From NCBI GenBank assembly GCA_027081015.1, contig JALWMA010000138.1, positions 1-56,336 of the forward strand: 56,336 nucleotides of DNA, written 5' to 3'. Below, piece after piece: positions 47,895-56,336 of this stretch. The DNA is from Campylobacterales bacterium. Its GTDB lineage: Bacteria > Campylobacterota > Campylobacteria > Campylobacterales > Hydrogenimonadaceae. Positions within the stretch are counted from its first letter, which is position 1; every line of letters begins with the position of its first letter. Below the pieces are notes generated by a model. The model was not told the origin of the DNA. It saw only the letters and a list, made by a program, of their open reading frames with translations, and did no database searches. The position numbers and the translations under genes were made by a program.

Positions 47895-47973
47895 TCCGAT
47901 GTAACACAAATTTCTGGCAGGGGCTGAGCGCCCCTTGCACCCCCCTGAAGCTTCTAAATCCTGAATTTCGGGA
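47895..47973 (+). repeat. Dispersed structured repeat, divergent single copy (R4)
   Basis: It begins CCGATGTAACACAAATTT like the other left ends and lacks hairpin 1. Hairpin 2 is AGGGGC-TGAGC-GCCCCT, with the same size and loop length as in R2/R3 but with a C:G pair changed to G:C. CCCCCTGAAGCTTC and an AAATCCTGAATTT remnant of hairpin 3 follow. It lies just upstream of the eIF-2B-like gene and in front of the cytochrome gene. Confidence 0.7.
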
Positions 47974-48184
47974 CTATTTTGAATTATATCGCTTTTCGAA
48001 TACAGAAATAGAGACGCTCCAATCCTTGGAAGAGTCGGAGCAGGAAGAGCCGCGGTAGGCTCAAAAGCGAGAAATCTATTGGACAGAGCAGGTTTAATCT
48101 TTTCATAAATAAATTAAGGTTAATATAGTCATAAGTTTTTCTAACTGGCGGTTGCACGCTCGGTTATATCAGGAAGGAGAAGTT

Positions 48185-48550
48185 ATGCCTCTAAAGTTCA
48201 CTCTTTTAACTGTGGTTGCCCTATCCGCTCTATTTGGCGGAGTGAGCGGCCGGGAGCTCGTCGAAAAGAGGTGCGGCAGCTGCCACATGGTTTCCAACCC
48301 CACCATTGAGCAGGTCAAACATATGGTCGCACCCCCTATGTGGGGTGTGGCACGCCACATTAAAAGGGAGATTCCGCAAAAAGATGAATTTGTATCTTTC
48401 GTAGCCGACTACATTATGGAGCCGGCGGAAGATAAGATCAGATTCAACAAAGAGGCTTTTAGAAGATTCGGACTGATGCCATCCATGAAGGGAACCATGA
48501 CCGATGCAGAGGCGAGGCTTGTAGCGGAGTATCTATACGAAACCTACTGA
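48185..48550 (+). CDS. Periplasmic mono-haem cytochrome c
   Basis: A 121-residue exported protein with a signal peptide (about 1-22), one haem-binding CGSCH (Cys30, Cys33, His34) and a Met-containing segment (LMPSMKGTM, about 96-104) for the sixth ligand, followed by a terminal helix TDAEARLVAEYLYE. It is a class I-like electron carrier. AGGAAGGAG lies directly before the ATG; an upstream in-frame ATG has no such site. It converges on the WD40 gene with a 7-base overlap. Cytochromes of this size occur in nos/nap loci of the phylum, but the partner here is unknown. Confidence 0.85.
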   Translation: MPLKFTLLTVVALSALFGGVSGRELVEKRCGSCHMVSNPTIEQVKHMVAPPMWGVARHIKREIPQKDEFVSFVADYIMEPAEDKIRFNKEAFRRFGLMPSMKGTMTDAEARLVAEYLYETY

Positions 48551-49503
48551 GTCTCTGCATCCAGCCGCCAGAGAAAAACTCTGCCGCCCCGCTCCGAAGT
48601 CAGTACCACACGATTGGCTACGAACCTGATCTGGTTCACTATCGCACCGTGACCGACCAGCCGGTCGGTCAGTTTTCCGCTCTTGAGATCGAAAAGCTGA
48701 AGCGCCTGATCGTCCCCGCTCAAAAAAACTCCTATCTTCGCATCCGGGCTAAGCCCGACACAAAAGACCGGGAAGTCGCTCTTTATGTAGTAGCCGCTCG
48801 AATCGGAAAAATGGACACCCACCCTTCTGTCGTGCCCTCCGCTCACGAGTACCCCCTTCTCATATGCCACAGAGTGCACCTTGTCGAGATGGGCCGAGTC
48901 GATTGTGCTTACGGTTTTCAAAGTTGCACCATCCAAAATAGAGATGCTGCCGGCCTCGTCCGAGAAGAGGATCTTCGATCCGTCGTCGCTCACGGCGATA
49001 TCTCCTATTGTGCTCTCGGACGCTCTTGCACTGTACGACTCATACCCCTCACCTAACGAGTAGGAGAACACTTCGGAACCGAATGTTCCCAAAACGGCCC
49101 TCCCCTCATCCGCGAAGCGTGCCTCCTTTATATAGAGCCCCCTGTCGCTCTCTACAACCTTTTTGAGTATATGGTCTCTATATAACCAGACATCCCTGAA
49201 GCCCCCCTCTCCTACCGAAACGACAAGCAGCGAACCGTCCTTGGCATCCACACTCAGGATGCGGGCGGGGATCAGTCGTCCCACGCCGTCTTTTACAGGC
49301 TCGAGGGCTATGCGGTATAGGAGCTTCGCACTCTTCATGTCGAAAACATAGACGACTCCCATATCGGTACCGACAAAGACTCTTTCGCTATCGACCGCGA
49401 AGTCGCTTACTATGGCGGGAACCGCAAACACGGCCGACGGCTCTATATCGCGCGCAAAAAGGATGTTTGGGATTAGAAGAAGAGAAACAAGAACTATCTT
49501 CAT
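48544..49503 (-). CDS. Exported WD40-repeat protein (NapL-like)
   Basis: About 319 residues with a signal peptide (MKIVLVSLLLIPNILFARD) and some six to seven WD40-like blades, the clearest being VHSVAYEKGVLVSGGHDRRV and IVNQIRFVANRVVLTSERGG. Campylobacterota nap operons carry a comparable periplasmic beta-propeller, NapL. Here it is the last gene of the gatB-kch-gpsA-proA run rather than beside napA. Function is unproved in any case. An ATG four codons upstream (49515) is an alternative start; the chosen one opens directly on the basic/hydrophobic signal. Confidence 0.78.
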   Translation of the reverse strand: MKIVLVSLLLIPNILFARDIEPSAVFAVPAIVSDFAVDSERVFVGTDMGVVYVFDMKSAKLLYRIALEPVKDGVGRLIPARILSVDAKDGSLLVVSVGEGGFRDVWLYRDHILKKVVESDRGLYIKEARFADEGRAVLGTFGSEVFSYSLGEGYESYSARASESTIGDIAVSDDGSKILFSDEAGSISILDGATLKTVSTIDSAHLDKVHSVAYEKGVLVSGGHDRRVGVHFSDSSGYYIKSDFPVFCVGLSPDAKIGVFLSGDDQALQLFDLKSGKLTDRLVGHGAIVNQIRFVANRVVLTSERGGRVFLWRLDAETQ

Positions 49504-49521
49504 GGAATCGATCATACCCGA

Positions 49522-50109
49522 TTATGCCTCGAGCTCCACAATACGGTCGCTGCACCACTCGGCCAGATCGCGGTCGTGCGTTATCATCAAGATCCCTACC
49601 TTCTCGAGTGTCTTTAGAAGCAGTTTCATCACATCGAGCTGGATAAGGTTGTCGAGTGCGGATGTAGGCTCGTCCGCAAGAAGAAGCTTCGGCTTCATAA
49701 GAAGCGCCCTGATTATCGAAGCGCGCTGCAACTGCCCCCCGGAGAGTTCATGGGGCCTCTTTTCGAGCAGCAGCGGATCGAACCCCATCTCTTTGCACAA
49801 TGAGTCGATGCCGGAGATATCGGCGACATCTTCGATCTGGTTTCTGATCGTATATGTCGGGTGAAAAGAGCTGTACGGGTCTTGAAAAACCTGTGAAAAC
49901 GAAGCCCTCTCTATTCTACCTTCCATAGGTTTCAGGTTTCCCGCAATGAGTTCGAAGAGCGTACTCTTGCCGCTGCCGCTCGGACCCAGTATCGTCACTA
50001 TCTCTCCCGTATATAGCGAGAGCGAGAAGTTTCGGTAAAGAAGCCTCTCTTTCGAATAGCCGAAGGTAAGGTTCTCTATGTCCAGAACCCTCTCTCGATT
50101 TTCAGACAC
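49522..50109 (-). CDS. ABC transporter ATP-binding protein, oligopeptide/nickel type
   Basis: A 195-residue ATPase, short for the class, with Walker A GPSGSGKST (about 42-50), a Q-loop in VFQDPYSSFHPTYTI, signature LSGGQLQRA, Walker B LLLADEPTSALD and the switch MITHD. The QDPYSSFHP segment is typical of the DppF/OppF/NikE group. No permease or binding-protein gene adjoins it, and it lacks the usual C-terminal oligopeptide extension, so partner and substrate are open. Starts at a GTG overlapping the proA stop (TAGTG). Confidence 0.85.
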   Translation of the reverse strand: MSENRERVLDIENLTFGYSKERLLYRNFSLSLYTGEIVTILGPSGSGKSTLFELIAGNLKPMEGRIERASFSQVFQDPYSSFHPTYTIRNQIEDVADISGIDSLCKEMGFDPLLLEKRPHELSGGQLQRASIIRALLMKPKLLLADEPTSALDNLIQLDVMKLLLKTLEKVGILMITHDRDLAEWCSDRIVELEA

Positions 50110-51341
50110 TATCTAATCTGCCCGTCACCGTAGATTTTGTATTTGTAGGTGGTAAGATCGTTGATGCCCATCGGACCTCTTGCGTGAAGCTTGTTGGTGC
50201 TTATGCCCACTTCGGCACCGAACCCGAATGCGCCTCCGTCAGTGAACCTGGTGGATGCGTTTACATATACACACGCCGCATCGACCTCGTTAAGAAATCT
50301 CTCGGCGGCCCTGTGGTCGTTCGTCACTATCGCCTCAGAATGGCCGGATCCGTACCTGCGAATATGGGCTATAGCCTCATCTATACCTTTTACCACCTTT
50401 ATCGAGAGTATATTGGCAAGATACTCCGTGTCATAATCCTCTTCGGTTGCCTCGTCGATTTCTATGATCTTCCTTGCGGCCTCATCCCCAAGAAGCTTTG
50501 TCGACTCGGCGTCGAAAGCTGCTTTCAGCTTCGGAAGCATATCGTCCGCAACCGCCTCGTCTACGATCAGCGTCTCCATGGCGTTGCAGACTCCCGGGCG
50601 CTGACATTTGGCGTTTACTGATATCTTCACCGCCTCTTCCGGGTCGGCGGCTTTGTGTATATAGGTGTGACAGAGCCCTTTGTCATGTTTGACGACCGGC
50701 ACCGTCGCGTTTTCGTTGACAAAACGTATGAGCGCCTCTCCGCCCCTCGGGATTATCAGGTCCACATAGCTGTCCATCTTTATGAGTTTGGCCACACCTT
50801 CACGGCTGGCGTCGGGAAGCAGGCTTATAAGCGCCCTCGGAAGACTCTCCTCTTCGAGGCTTTTTTGTATTATCTTCGCGATCGCCTCGTTGCTCTGCTG
50901 CGCCTCTTTGCCCCCTTTCAGTATGGCGACGTTTCCGCTTTTGAGACAGAGTGCAGCCGCATCGCTCGTTACGTTCGGTCTCGACTCGTAGATTATTCCT
51001 ACAACCCCTATAGGAATCGATACCTTCTCTATCCTGAGACCGTTATCGGTCACCCAGCCGTCAAGGATGCGCCCTACAGGCTCTTTGAGTGCCGCTATAT
51101 CGCGCACCGCCTGAGCCATAGAAGCGATGCGCCCCTCATCGAGGTAGAGCCTGTCCATCAGTGCCGACGAAAGGCCGTTTCGCTCTCCCTCCTCCATATC
51201 GAACCTGTTGTGCTCCATGATCAGGGCGCTGTTCGCCTCCAGCGCATCGGCAATCCTGTTCAAAACCCTGTTCTTCTTCTCACCGGTCAAAGTAGCGAGT
51301 ATGCTTGAAGCCTCTTTAGCCTCTTTCAGATAGTTTTCCAT
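50109..51341 (-). CDS. proA: Gamma-glutamyl phosphate reductase
   Basis: A 410-residue aldehyde-dehydrogenase-fold enzyme. It has the KGGKEAQQSNEA nucleotide segment, the catalytic Cys in GVCNAMETLIVD, and the C-terminal TRFTDGGAFGFGAEVGIST loop (positions about 360-378). It reduces glutamyl 5-phosphate to the semialdehyde in proline synthesis. proB is not adjacent. It begins one base after the gpsA stop (TGAGATG) and ends overlapping the ABC ATPase start. Confidence 0.95.
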   Translation of the reverse strand: MENYLKEAKEASSILATLTGEKKNRVLNRIADALEANSALIMEHNRFDMEEGERNGLSSALMDRLYLDEGRIASMAQAVRDIAALKEPVGRILDGWVTDNGLRIEKVSIPIGVVGIIYESRPNVTSDAAALCLKSGNVAILKGGKEAQQSNEAIAKIIQKSLEEESLPRALISLLPDASREGVAKLIKMDSYVDLIIPRGGEALIRFVNENATVPVVKHDKGLCHTYIHKAADPEEAVKISVNAKCQRPGVCNAMETLIVDEAVADDMLPKLKAAFDAESTKLLGDEAARKIIEIDEATEEDYDTEYLANILSIKVVKGIDEAIAHIRRYGSGHSEAIVTNDHRAAERFLNEVDAACVYVNASTRFTDGGAFGFGAEVGISTNKLHARGPMGINDLTTYKYKIYGDGQIR

Positions 51342-51342
51342 C

Positions 51343-52242
51343 TCAGTCCCTTCTCCTGTTAAGTAGATCTTTCAGACTCATCATAGGGTCCTTTCCTTCT
51401 ATAATCGCATATACCTCGTTCGCGATAGGAAGGTATATGTCATTGGTTAGGGAGATCTTGTGAAGAGCTTTTGCGGTGGCTATACCTTCGGCCACCTCCC
51501 CGATCTCTTCCAGTATATCGTCCACGCCTCTCCTTTGAGCCAGACCGAGGCCGACCCTGAAGTTGCGCGAGAGTTTGCTGCCGGCGGTCAGGAAAAGATC
51601 GCCCGCACCGCTCAGTGACAGAAAAGTCTCCTCTTTTGCACCGAACTCCCGTCCGAAGCGGGCCATCTCGACAAGACCTCTCGAAACGAGGCTCGCATGG
51701 GCATTCTCTCCCAGTTTGAGCCCGGCACAGATTCCCCCGGCGATCGCGATGACGTTTTTGTAAGCACCGGCGATCTCGGCGCCGACCACATCGGTACTCA
51801 AATAGGTCTTTATGAAGTCAGGAAACAGCTCGCTCCACTCGGCCGCCGCCATGCGGTTGCTGCTGTTTAGCACTAGTGCCGTGGGCAGCCCTTCCATCAC
51901 CTCTTTTGCGAACGACGGGCCGCTGAGGTAAGTCAGATTCGAGGGTGGTACGTACTCTTCGTATATCTCGTTCAAAAAAGCCCCCGTCTCCGCCTCTATA
52001 CCTTTCGAAGCGACGAGTATGGAGTGCTCTTTGAAGCCTCTACACGACCTGAGCCACTCCCGCACCGCCTGGGCCGGAATCGCCATGACTATCATCTCGC
52101 GCTCCATCGCCTCGTCGAGGGTGACGAAACCTGCGATATCCCTTTCACGGCGCGAAGTTATCACTACGTCGCACTTTTTTCCCAGCGCGAAAGCCAGGGC
52201 CTGCCCCCACTTTCCGGCACCGATTACCGCTACACGTCTCAT
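51343..52242 (-). CDS. gpsA: Glycerol-3-phosphate dehydrogenase [NAD(P)+]
   Basis: A 299-residue GpsA with the N-terminal dinucleotide motif VIGAGKWGQALA, the YLSGPSFAKEV segment, catalytic Lys in GAYKNVIAIAGGI and the SLSGAGDLFLT loop. It makes sn-glycerol 3-phosphate for phospholipids, the substrate chain that PlsC (46.0 kb) continues. It overlaps the RCK gene upstream by four bases. About 30 residues shorter than E. coli GpsA but complete in motifs. Confidence 0.95.
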   Translation of the reverse strand: MRRVAVIGAGKWGQALAFALGKKCDVVITSRRERDIAGFVTLDEAMEREMIVMAIPAQAVREWLRSCRGFKEHSILVASKGIEAETGAFLNEIYEEYVPPSNLTYLSGPSFAKEVMEGLPTALVLNSSNRMAAAEWSELFPDFIKTYLSTDVVGAEIAGAYKNVIAIAGGICAGLKLGENAHASLVSRGLVEMARFGREFGAKEETFLSLSGAGDLFLTAGSKLSRNFRVGLGLAQRRGVDDILEEIGEVAEGIATAKALHKISLTNDIYLPIANEVYAIIEGKDPMMSLKDLLNRRRD

Positions 52243-52949
52243 CTTCTCTCCATCAGTCTCTTATAGAAAGCTTCCAGGTTCGGGGTCTCTCCCATAACGA
52301 CCAGAATGTCGCCCGGATCGAATTTGTGGTTTATTCCCCGCGATACAAATATGAAATCTTCTCCCAGCTCCTTGTCCGATATTCCTATCAGGATCAGCCC
52401 GTACTCCCTGAAGTTTATATCCTGTACGCATTTGCCCTCCAGGAACGAATCCGGGGGGATCTCGATCTCCTCTATGCTTATTCCGTTGTCTGCATATATT
52501 ATCTCATCCATCACGCGAGTGACTGCTGGCCTTGTGATAATGTCGACGATTCTGTTGGCACTCGATTCGTATATGTCGATAACCTTGTCGACCCCTATAA
52601 ATTTCAATTTCCTGGTATTCTCCGCGGACGTCGATACGGAAAGAAGCGTCGAATCATGAGAAATACTCTTTAATGAGAGGGCCAGAAATATGTTCAGCGA
52701 CATCTCGTCCATAGCGCAAAAGAGAATCTTGCCGTCGAGACCCAAATCTTCGAGTTCGCTGTCGTTGGTTATATCTATCCGGTAGGAAGTGACGATCCCA
52801 TCCTCTTTCGCCTTTTCGATATGGCTCTCATCCAAATCCACAACGGTGATTTTTGAGAAGTTTACAGATAGCATCTCGTACACTTTGGCACCGGTCGTTC
52901 CATATCCGAATAGGACAATTTCGAGGTTACTACTTTTTGTATCGAACAC
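52239..52949 (-). CDS. RCK (TrkA-N/TrkA-C) potassium-gating subunit
   Basis: About 236 residues with no membrane helix: a TrkA-N Rossmann domain with LFGYGTTGAKVYEML (nucleotide loop) and VVDLDESHIEKAK, followed by a TrkA-C domain ending in DPGDILVVMGETPNLEAFYKRLM. It resembles the RCK half of the channel encoded just upstream, and the two genes overlap. It may form mixed gating rings with the channel. I favour GTG at 52949 (GGAG four bases upstream); an ATG ten codons earlier is deeper inside the channel gene. Confidence 0.82.
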   Translation of the reverse strand: MFDTKSSNLEIVLFGYGTTGAKVYEMLSVNFSKITVVDLDESHIEKAKEDGIVTSYRIDITNDSELEDLGLDGKILFCAMDEMSLNIFLALSLKSISHDSTLLSVSTSAENTRKLKFIGVDKVIDIYESSANRIVDIITRPAVTRVMDEIIYADNGISIEEIEIPPDSFLEGKCVQDINFREYGLILIGISDKELGEDFIFVSRGINHKFDPGDILVVMGETPNLEAFYKRLMERR

Positions 52950-54513
52950 TCTGCTCCAACCTTCCCTTGAAATCGGCAATGCTTACGCTGTAGCCCATGA
53001 TCACCAAAATATCCCCCGCCTTCAAAGGTGTATCGTCCGGCGGGTTGAAAACTATGTAGTGGCTCTTTCTGTCACTGCCGTCGAAACGTTTCAATAGTGC
53101 CAAAAGCACGAGCTTGTTGGCCGCGAAGTCGAAATCACCGACCTTCGCACCATCGAGAAAAGAGCCCAGCTTAACCTCCACCTCGTCTATGCGCGCGGTT
53201 CTCTTCTGCGTTATTATCGCCTGCAGCGCTTCGAACGCGACCGGCTGTCCGATATATACCGATCCAAGCATACCGGCTATCTCTTCAGGAGTTATTACAT
53301 GGTTGGCACCGGCCATGCGGAGTTTCTTTGCGACACCGTGTTCACTGCATCTGGCTATTATCTCCACATCGCTGCAGAGGCTTCGCGCGTTGATCGTAAT
53401 GAACACGTTAATTATATCGTCATGTGTCACACATATGACTGAACGCACGTTTTCGCCAAGCTTCAGCCTAAGCAGGGTTTCACTCTTCGTCGCATCCGCC
53501 ATCAGCACGTCGCACCCGTCCATCTCCGCTTTCTGCACTTTTGCCGGATCGCTCTCTATAACCAGGAAATTGCGCCTGTTCTCTTTCAGTTTTTTGGCGA
53601 CCAGCTGTCCGATTTTGCCATAGCCGCAGATGAGGTTCAGATCTCTCTTCTTCGCGATACTGTTCATAACCCTTGTCTGCTTTATCTCGGGCAGCTTTTC
53701 ACTGAAGGCCGAAACTATGATCGAAGTGAGAAAAGAGATGGCGCCTATACCTGTGAGAATCACCAGCATAGCGACAGCCCTGCCCTCTGTGGTTACCGGG
53801 GTGATGTCGCCGTAACCCACCGTGGTTATCGTGACGACGGCCCAGTATACCGCATCGAAGAGATTGGATATTTCGCTATTGCTGTTTCCTTCGAAGACAT
53901 ATATCATTATCGAAGCTATCATCGCGAAAAAGGACAACAGGGTCAAAAGCGTGTAGAGCTCAACCTTCTTGCTGCGCAGAATGTCGAAAAACTGCAGCAG
54001 GCTCCTGCTGTAGCGCAGCATCTTGAAGGCCCTGAAAAGCACGAAGACGCGAAGCACCCTGATTTCACGGTAGCTCGGAAGGATAGCGATAAGGTCTATT
54101 ATTGCCGCAGGAGAAGATATGTAGGCCCACTTGTCGCGTGAAACCTGCTTGATCACTTTCCACAACGAGAATGGCTTTTCGAAAAACTCCGACTCTTCGT
54201 AATGGGCTATTACCACTTTATGTATATCGCTATGAACCCAAAGGCGCAGAAGGTACTCTACGATGAATATCCACGTCACGATGTAGAGATCGTAGAAATC
54301 GAGCCAGTAGGCTACATGCTCGTGAACGTCGATGACAAGTATCGTGACACTCGAGAGTATCACGACTATCATGAATAGGTCGAAATATTTTTTGTAAGGG
54401 TAGTCGTCGTTGTTGAGAAGGTCGTTGAAAAAGCGCTTCACGCGCTGATAGCGCGGAGCGCTCTCCAGCAGATACGAAAAAGATACTATCTGCCTTATCA
54501 GAAAACGTTTCAA
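52930..54513 (-). CDS. Voltage-gated-type potassium channel with RCK domain
   Basis: A 527-residue six-helix channel. S1-S3 lie at about 43-165 and include a long loop, S4 is Arg-rich ([22 protein letters not shown]), and the pore has the selectivity filter TTVGYGD between S5 and S6. A complete RCK domain follows ([16 protein letters not shown], then VIESDP) and a TrkA-C tail (about 430-520). It should conduct K+ and be gated by ligand, and possibly by voltage. The start is a TTG overlapping the gatB stop (TTGA). Helicobacter HpKchA is a comparable channel (recalled). Confidence 0.9.
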   Translation of the reverse strand: MKRFLIRQIVSFSYLLESAPRYQRVKRFFNDLLNNDDYPYKKYFDLFMIVVILSSVTILVIDVHEHVAYWLDFYDLYIVTWIFIVEYLLRLWVHSDIHKVVIAHYEESEFFEKPFSLWKVIKQVSRDKWAYISSPAAIIDLIAILPSYREIRVLRVFVLFRAFKMLRYSRSLLQFFDILRSKKVELYTLLTLLSFFAMIASIMIYVFEGNSNSEISNLFDAVYWAVVTITTVGYGDITPVTTEGRAVAMLVILTGIGAISFLTSIIVSAFSEKLPEIKQTRVMNSIAKKRDLNLICGYGKIGQLVAKKLKENRRNFLVIESDPAKVQKAEMDGCDVLMADATKSETLLRLKLGENVRSVICVTHDDIINVFITINARSLCSDVEIIARCSEHGVAKKLRMAGANHVITPEEIAGMLGSVYIGQPVAFEALQAIITQKRTARIDEVEVKLGSFLDGAKVGDFDFAANKLVLLALLKRFDGSDRKSHYIVFNPPDDTPLKAGDILVIMGYSVSIADFKGRLEQSVRYKK

Positions 54514-55940
54514 CTGCTCAATCGCTCTTTCAGTAACTGGTTCACTTTGGCCGGATTGGCCGAACCCCTGCTCGCTTTCATCACCTGCCCGACAAAAAAG
54601 CCGAAGAGCTTCTCCTTGCCGGCTCTGTACTCCTCCACTTTATCGCCGTTGGCGGCCAGAACATCGTCGATGAGAGCGAGAATCGCACTGTCGTCGCTAA
54701 CCTGTTTGAGGCCCAGTTTTTCGATTGCCTCATCCACTTCGCTCTTTGGATGTTCGAAAAGATGGTCGAGTACCTGTTTGCCCGCCTTGCCGCTTATAGT
54801 TCCATCCTCTATCCTCTTTACGAGCGTTGCCAGTTTTTTCGCATCGACCGGAGAGCTCTCGAGCGTAAGCCCCCCCTTGAGGCGCCCGAGAAGCTCTACC
54901 GTCAGCCATGTGACCGCATTTTTGGCGCTCACCCCCTCATCGATCATCGTCTCGAAGAAGCGGGCCATCTCGACTTCCGATGTTATGACTGTGGCGTCAT
55001 ACTCGCGCACGCCGTACTCTTCGACATATCTGCGCCTCTTTTCATCGGGCATTTCGGGTATCTTTTTGGCGGCCTCCACCATTTCGTCCGTCAAAACTAC
55101 CGGCAGAAGATCGGGCTCGGGGAAGTACCTGTAGTCCGCACTCTCCTCTTTGCCCCTCATCGAGCGTGTCTCGCCTTTTGCGGTATCGAAGAGTCTGGTC
55201 TCCTGCCACACTTCATCCTCGTATACTCCGTCCTCCCACGCCTCTATCTGACGCTCTACCTCGTAGTCGATCGCCTGATGTATAAAGCGGAAGCTGTTCA
55301 TGTTTTTAATTTCGACACGCGTATAGAGCCTGTCGTCACCTTTGGGACGTATCGAAACGTTGACGTCACACCTGAACGACCCCTCCTGCATATTGGCATC
55401 GCTGATATCGAGATAGCGTACGATTGCATGGAGCTTTTTCAGATATCTGACCGCTTCGTCTGCGCTGCGCATATCGGGTTCGCTCACGATCTCGAGTAGC
55501 GGCGTACCCGCCCTGTTCAGGTCGACGAGGGAGTGCTCCCCTTCGTGTATGTTTTTGCCGGCATCCTCTTCAAGGTGAGCACGTGTGATCCCTATGCGTT
55601 TCCGGCTGCCGTCGTCGAAGTCGATCATCAGGTGGCCGTTCTCTACTATTGGAATCTCGAACTGGCTTATCTGGTACCCTTTGGGAAGATCTGGGTAGAA
55701 GTAGTTTTTTCGGTTGAAAACCGATTTTTTGTTAACCGTGGCATCGACTGCATAGCCGAACATCATCGCCTTTTTTACCGCCTCTTCGTTGAGTACCGGA
55801 AGCGCCCCCGGGAGACCCAGGCAGACGGGGCATGTGTGTACGTTCTGCCTGTCGGCAAAACTTGTGGCGCAGTTGCAGAATATCTTTGTTTCGGTATTTA
55901 GCTGTACATGCACTTCGAGACCGATGATAACTTCAAACAT
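54510..55940 (-). CDS. gatB: Aspartyl/glutamyl-tRNA amidotransferase subunit B
   Basis: A 476-residue GatB. It starts [20 protein letters not shown] with the zinc site CNC...[13 protein letters not shown], has the [10 protein letters not shown] and [18 protein letters not shown] motifs, and ends with the helical GatB/YqeY domain (about 340-476). It transamidates Glu-tRNA(Gln) and Asp-tRNA(Asn) with GatA and GatC, which are not adjacent. First gene of a seven-gene leftward run; AAGGAAA lies just before the ATG. Confidence 0.96.
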   Translation of the reverse strand: MFEVIIGLEVHVQLNTETKIFCNCATSFADRQNVHTCPVCLGLPGALPVLNEEAVKKAMMFGYAVDATVNKKSVFNRKNYFYPDLPKGYQISQFEIPIVENGHLMIDFDDGSRKRIGITRAHLEEDAGKNIHEGEHSLVDLNRAGTPLLEIVSEPDMRSADEAVRYLKKLHAIVRYLDISDANMQEGSFRCDVNVSIRPKGDDRLYTRVEIKNMNSFRFIHQAIDYEVERQIEAWEDGVYEDEVWQETRLFDTAKGETRSMRGKEESADYRYFPEPDLLPVVLTDEMVEAAKKIPEMPDEKRRRYVEEYGVREYDATVITSEVEMARFFETMIDEGVSAKNAVTWLTVELLGRLKGGLTLESSPVDAKKLATLVKRIEDGTISGKAGKQVLDHLFEHPKSEVDEAIEKLGLKQVSDDSAILALIDDVLAANGDKVEEYRAGKEKLFGFFVGQVMKASRGSANPAKVNQLLKERLSS

Positions 55941-55975
55941 TGTTTTCCTTGAGTTGAATCTGTAATTACATTTAT

Positions 55976-55981
55976 TTTATA
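55976..55981 (-). promoter_or_regulatory. Putative gatB -10 element at the edge of the repeat array
   Basis: Read leftward, GTATAAAAT lies 35 bases before the gatB ATG and directly abuts the first repeat unit, so any -35 contact would fall inside hairpin 1 of the repeat. Confidence 0.4.
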
Positions 55982-55984
55982 CGG

Positions 55985-56304
55985 ATTTCGGGCAAAGCCC
56001 GCAATCCGGCAGGGCCTGGCCGGCCCTACAACCCCCTAAAGCTTCGAAATCCAAGATTCCGAGACGACGTTCCGTCAACGCAACGTCGGGTTACATCACG
56101 GACTCGGGCAAAGCCCGCAATCCGGCAGGGCCTGGCCGGCCCTACAACCCCCTAAAGCTTCGAAATCCAAGATTCCGAGACGACGTTCCGTCAACGCAAC
56201 GTCGGGTTTCATCACGGACTCGGGCAAAGCCCGCAATCCGGCAGGGCCTGGCCGGCCCTACAACCCCCTAAAGCTTCGAAATCCAAGATTCCGAGACGAC
56301 GTTC
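55985..56304 (+). repeat. Tandem array of three 116-bp structured repeat units (R3)
   Basis: This fills the 396 bases between gatB and the right window edge. CGGGCAAAGCCCGCAATCCG recurs at 55989, 56105 and 56221, exactly 116 bases apart, and the first two periods are nearly identical. Each unit holds hairpin 1 (CGGGC-AAA-GCCCG), hairpin 2 (AGGGCC-TGGCC-GGCCCT), hairpin 3 (CGAAATC-CAA-GATTCCG, one mismatch) and hairpin 4 (GACGTT/AACGTC). The third unit breaks off after GACGACGTTC; the last 32 bases are unrelated and hold nothing I recognise. Confidence 0.9.
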
Positions 56305-56336
56305 ACCTGTCGCGGTACCTACCACGCGGCAAAGTA

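Noticed and set aside
55985-56304. CRISPR array
   Set aside because: The full 116-base period is repeated with no unique spacers, units are too long, and no cas gene is present.

Overview
The window looks like a chromosomal segment of a member of the Campylobacterota (formerly Epsilonproteobacteria). Gene content and order carry the signal. A run rpmH-rnpA-yidD-yidC-jag-mnmE, a run tgt-(TrkA-like COG3400)-aroB-mscS-mtaB-ftsH-like, a DNA-uptake/pilus assembly cluster resembling the Cts locus of Campylobacter, a stand-alone NosD, a NapL-like WD40 protein and a BioV-type esterase all point that way (synteny recalled from Helicobacter/Campylobacter genomes, not searched here). Base composition is richer in G+C than in host-associated relatives, so a free-living chemolithotroph of the Hydrogenimonas/Sulfurimonas kind is a reasonable guess, no more than that.

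Layout. 1-8.6 kb: nine overlapping plus-strand genes for a type II secretion / MSHA-like assembly machine (PilN-, PilO-, PilP-like proteins, secretin, AAA ATPase, TPR protein, small exported protein, GspE ATPase, GspF platform). 8.6-13.6 kb: leftward UvrD-type and SUV3-type helicases. 13.8-22 kb: a leftward, translationally coupled chain: TrkA-like protein, aroB, mscS, mtaB, an FtsH homologue with its zinc-protease motif destroyed, bioV and mog. 22.1-26.4 kb: rightward tgt, a diguanylate cyclase, an SGNH esterase, pdxJ and pdxA. 26.4-28.2 kb: PEBP protein, a zinc-less DksA-like protein, a repeat array and a decayed metK. 28.3-36.4 kb: leftward rpmH-rnpA-yidD-yidC-jag-mnmE-glmS-methyltransferase-amrS. 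36.5-38.9 kb: exported proteins including a frameshifted gene and NosD. 39-41.7 kb: clpB behind a promoter overlapped by a HAIR-like (HspR) operator. 41.8-46.7 kb: ctpA-purC-purS-purQ-exported protein-plsC. 47-48.5 kb: an eIF-2B-fold protein and a cytochrome c. 48.5-55.9 kb: seven tightly packed leftward genes gatB-kch-RCK-gpsA-proA-ABC ATPase-WD40.

The most interesting non-coding signal is a family of structured intergenic repeats with a constant 116-bp period (single copies near 20.5 and 47.9 kb, a pair near 27.3 kb, three tandem copies at the right end). All lie in the same orientation. Stem-loops are kept while their stem sequences change, including at least one compensatory base-pair swap. 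Other points are the protease-dead FtsH paralogue, the absence of any normal start codon for rnpA, the metK remnant, the SUV3-like helicase and the HspR-type operator at clpB. No rRNA, tRNA, CRISPR array, integrase or transposase was recognised. All statements rest on reading the sequence; no database search was run.
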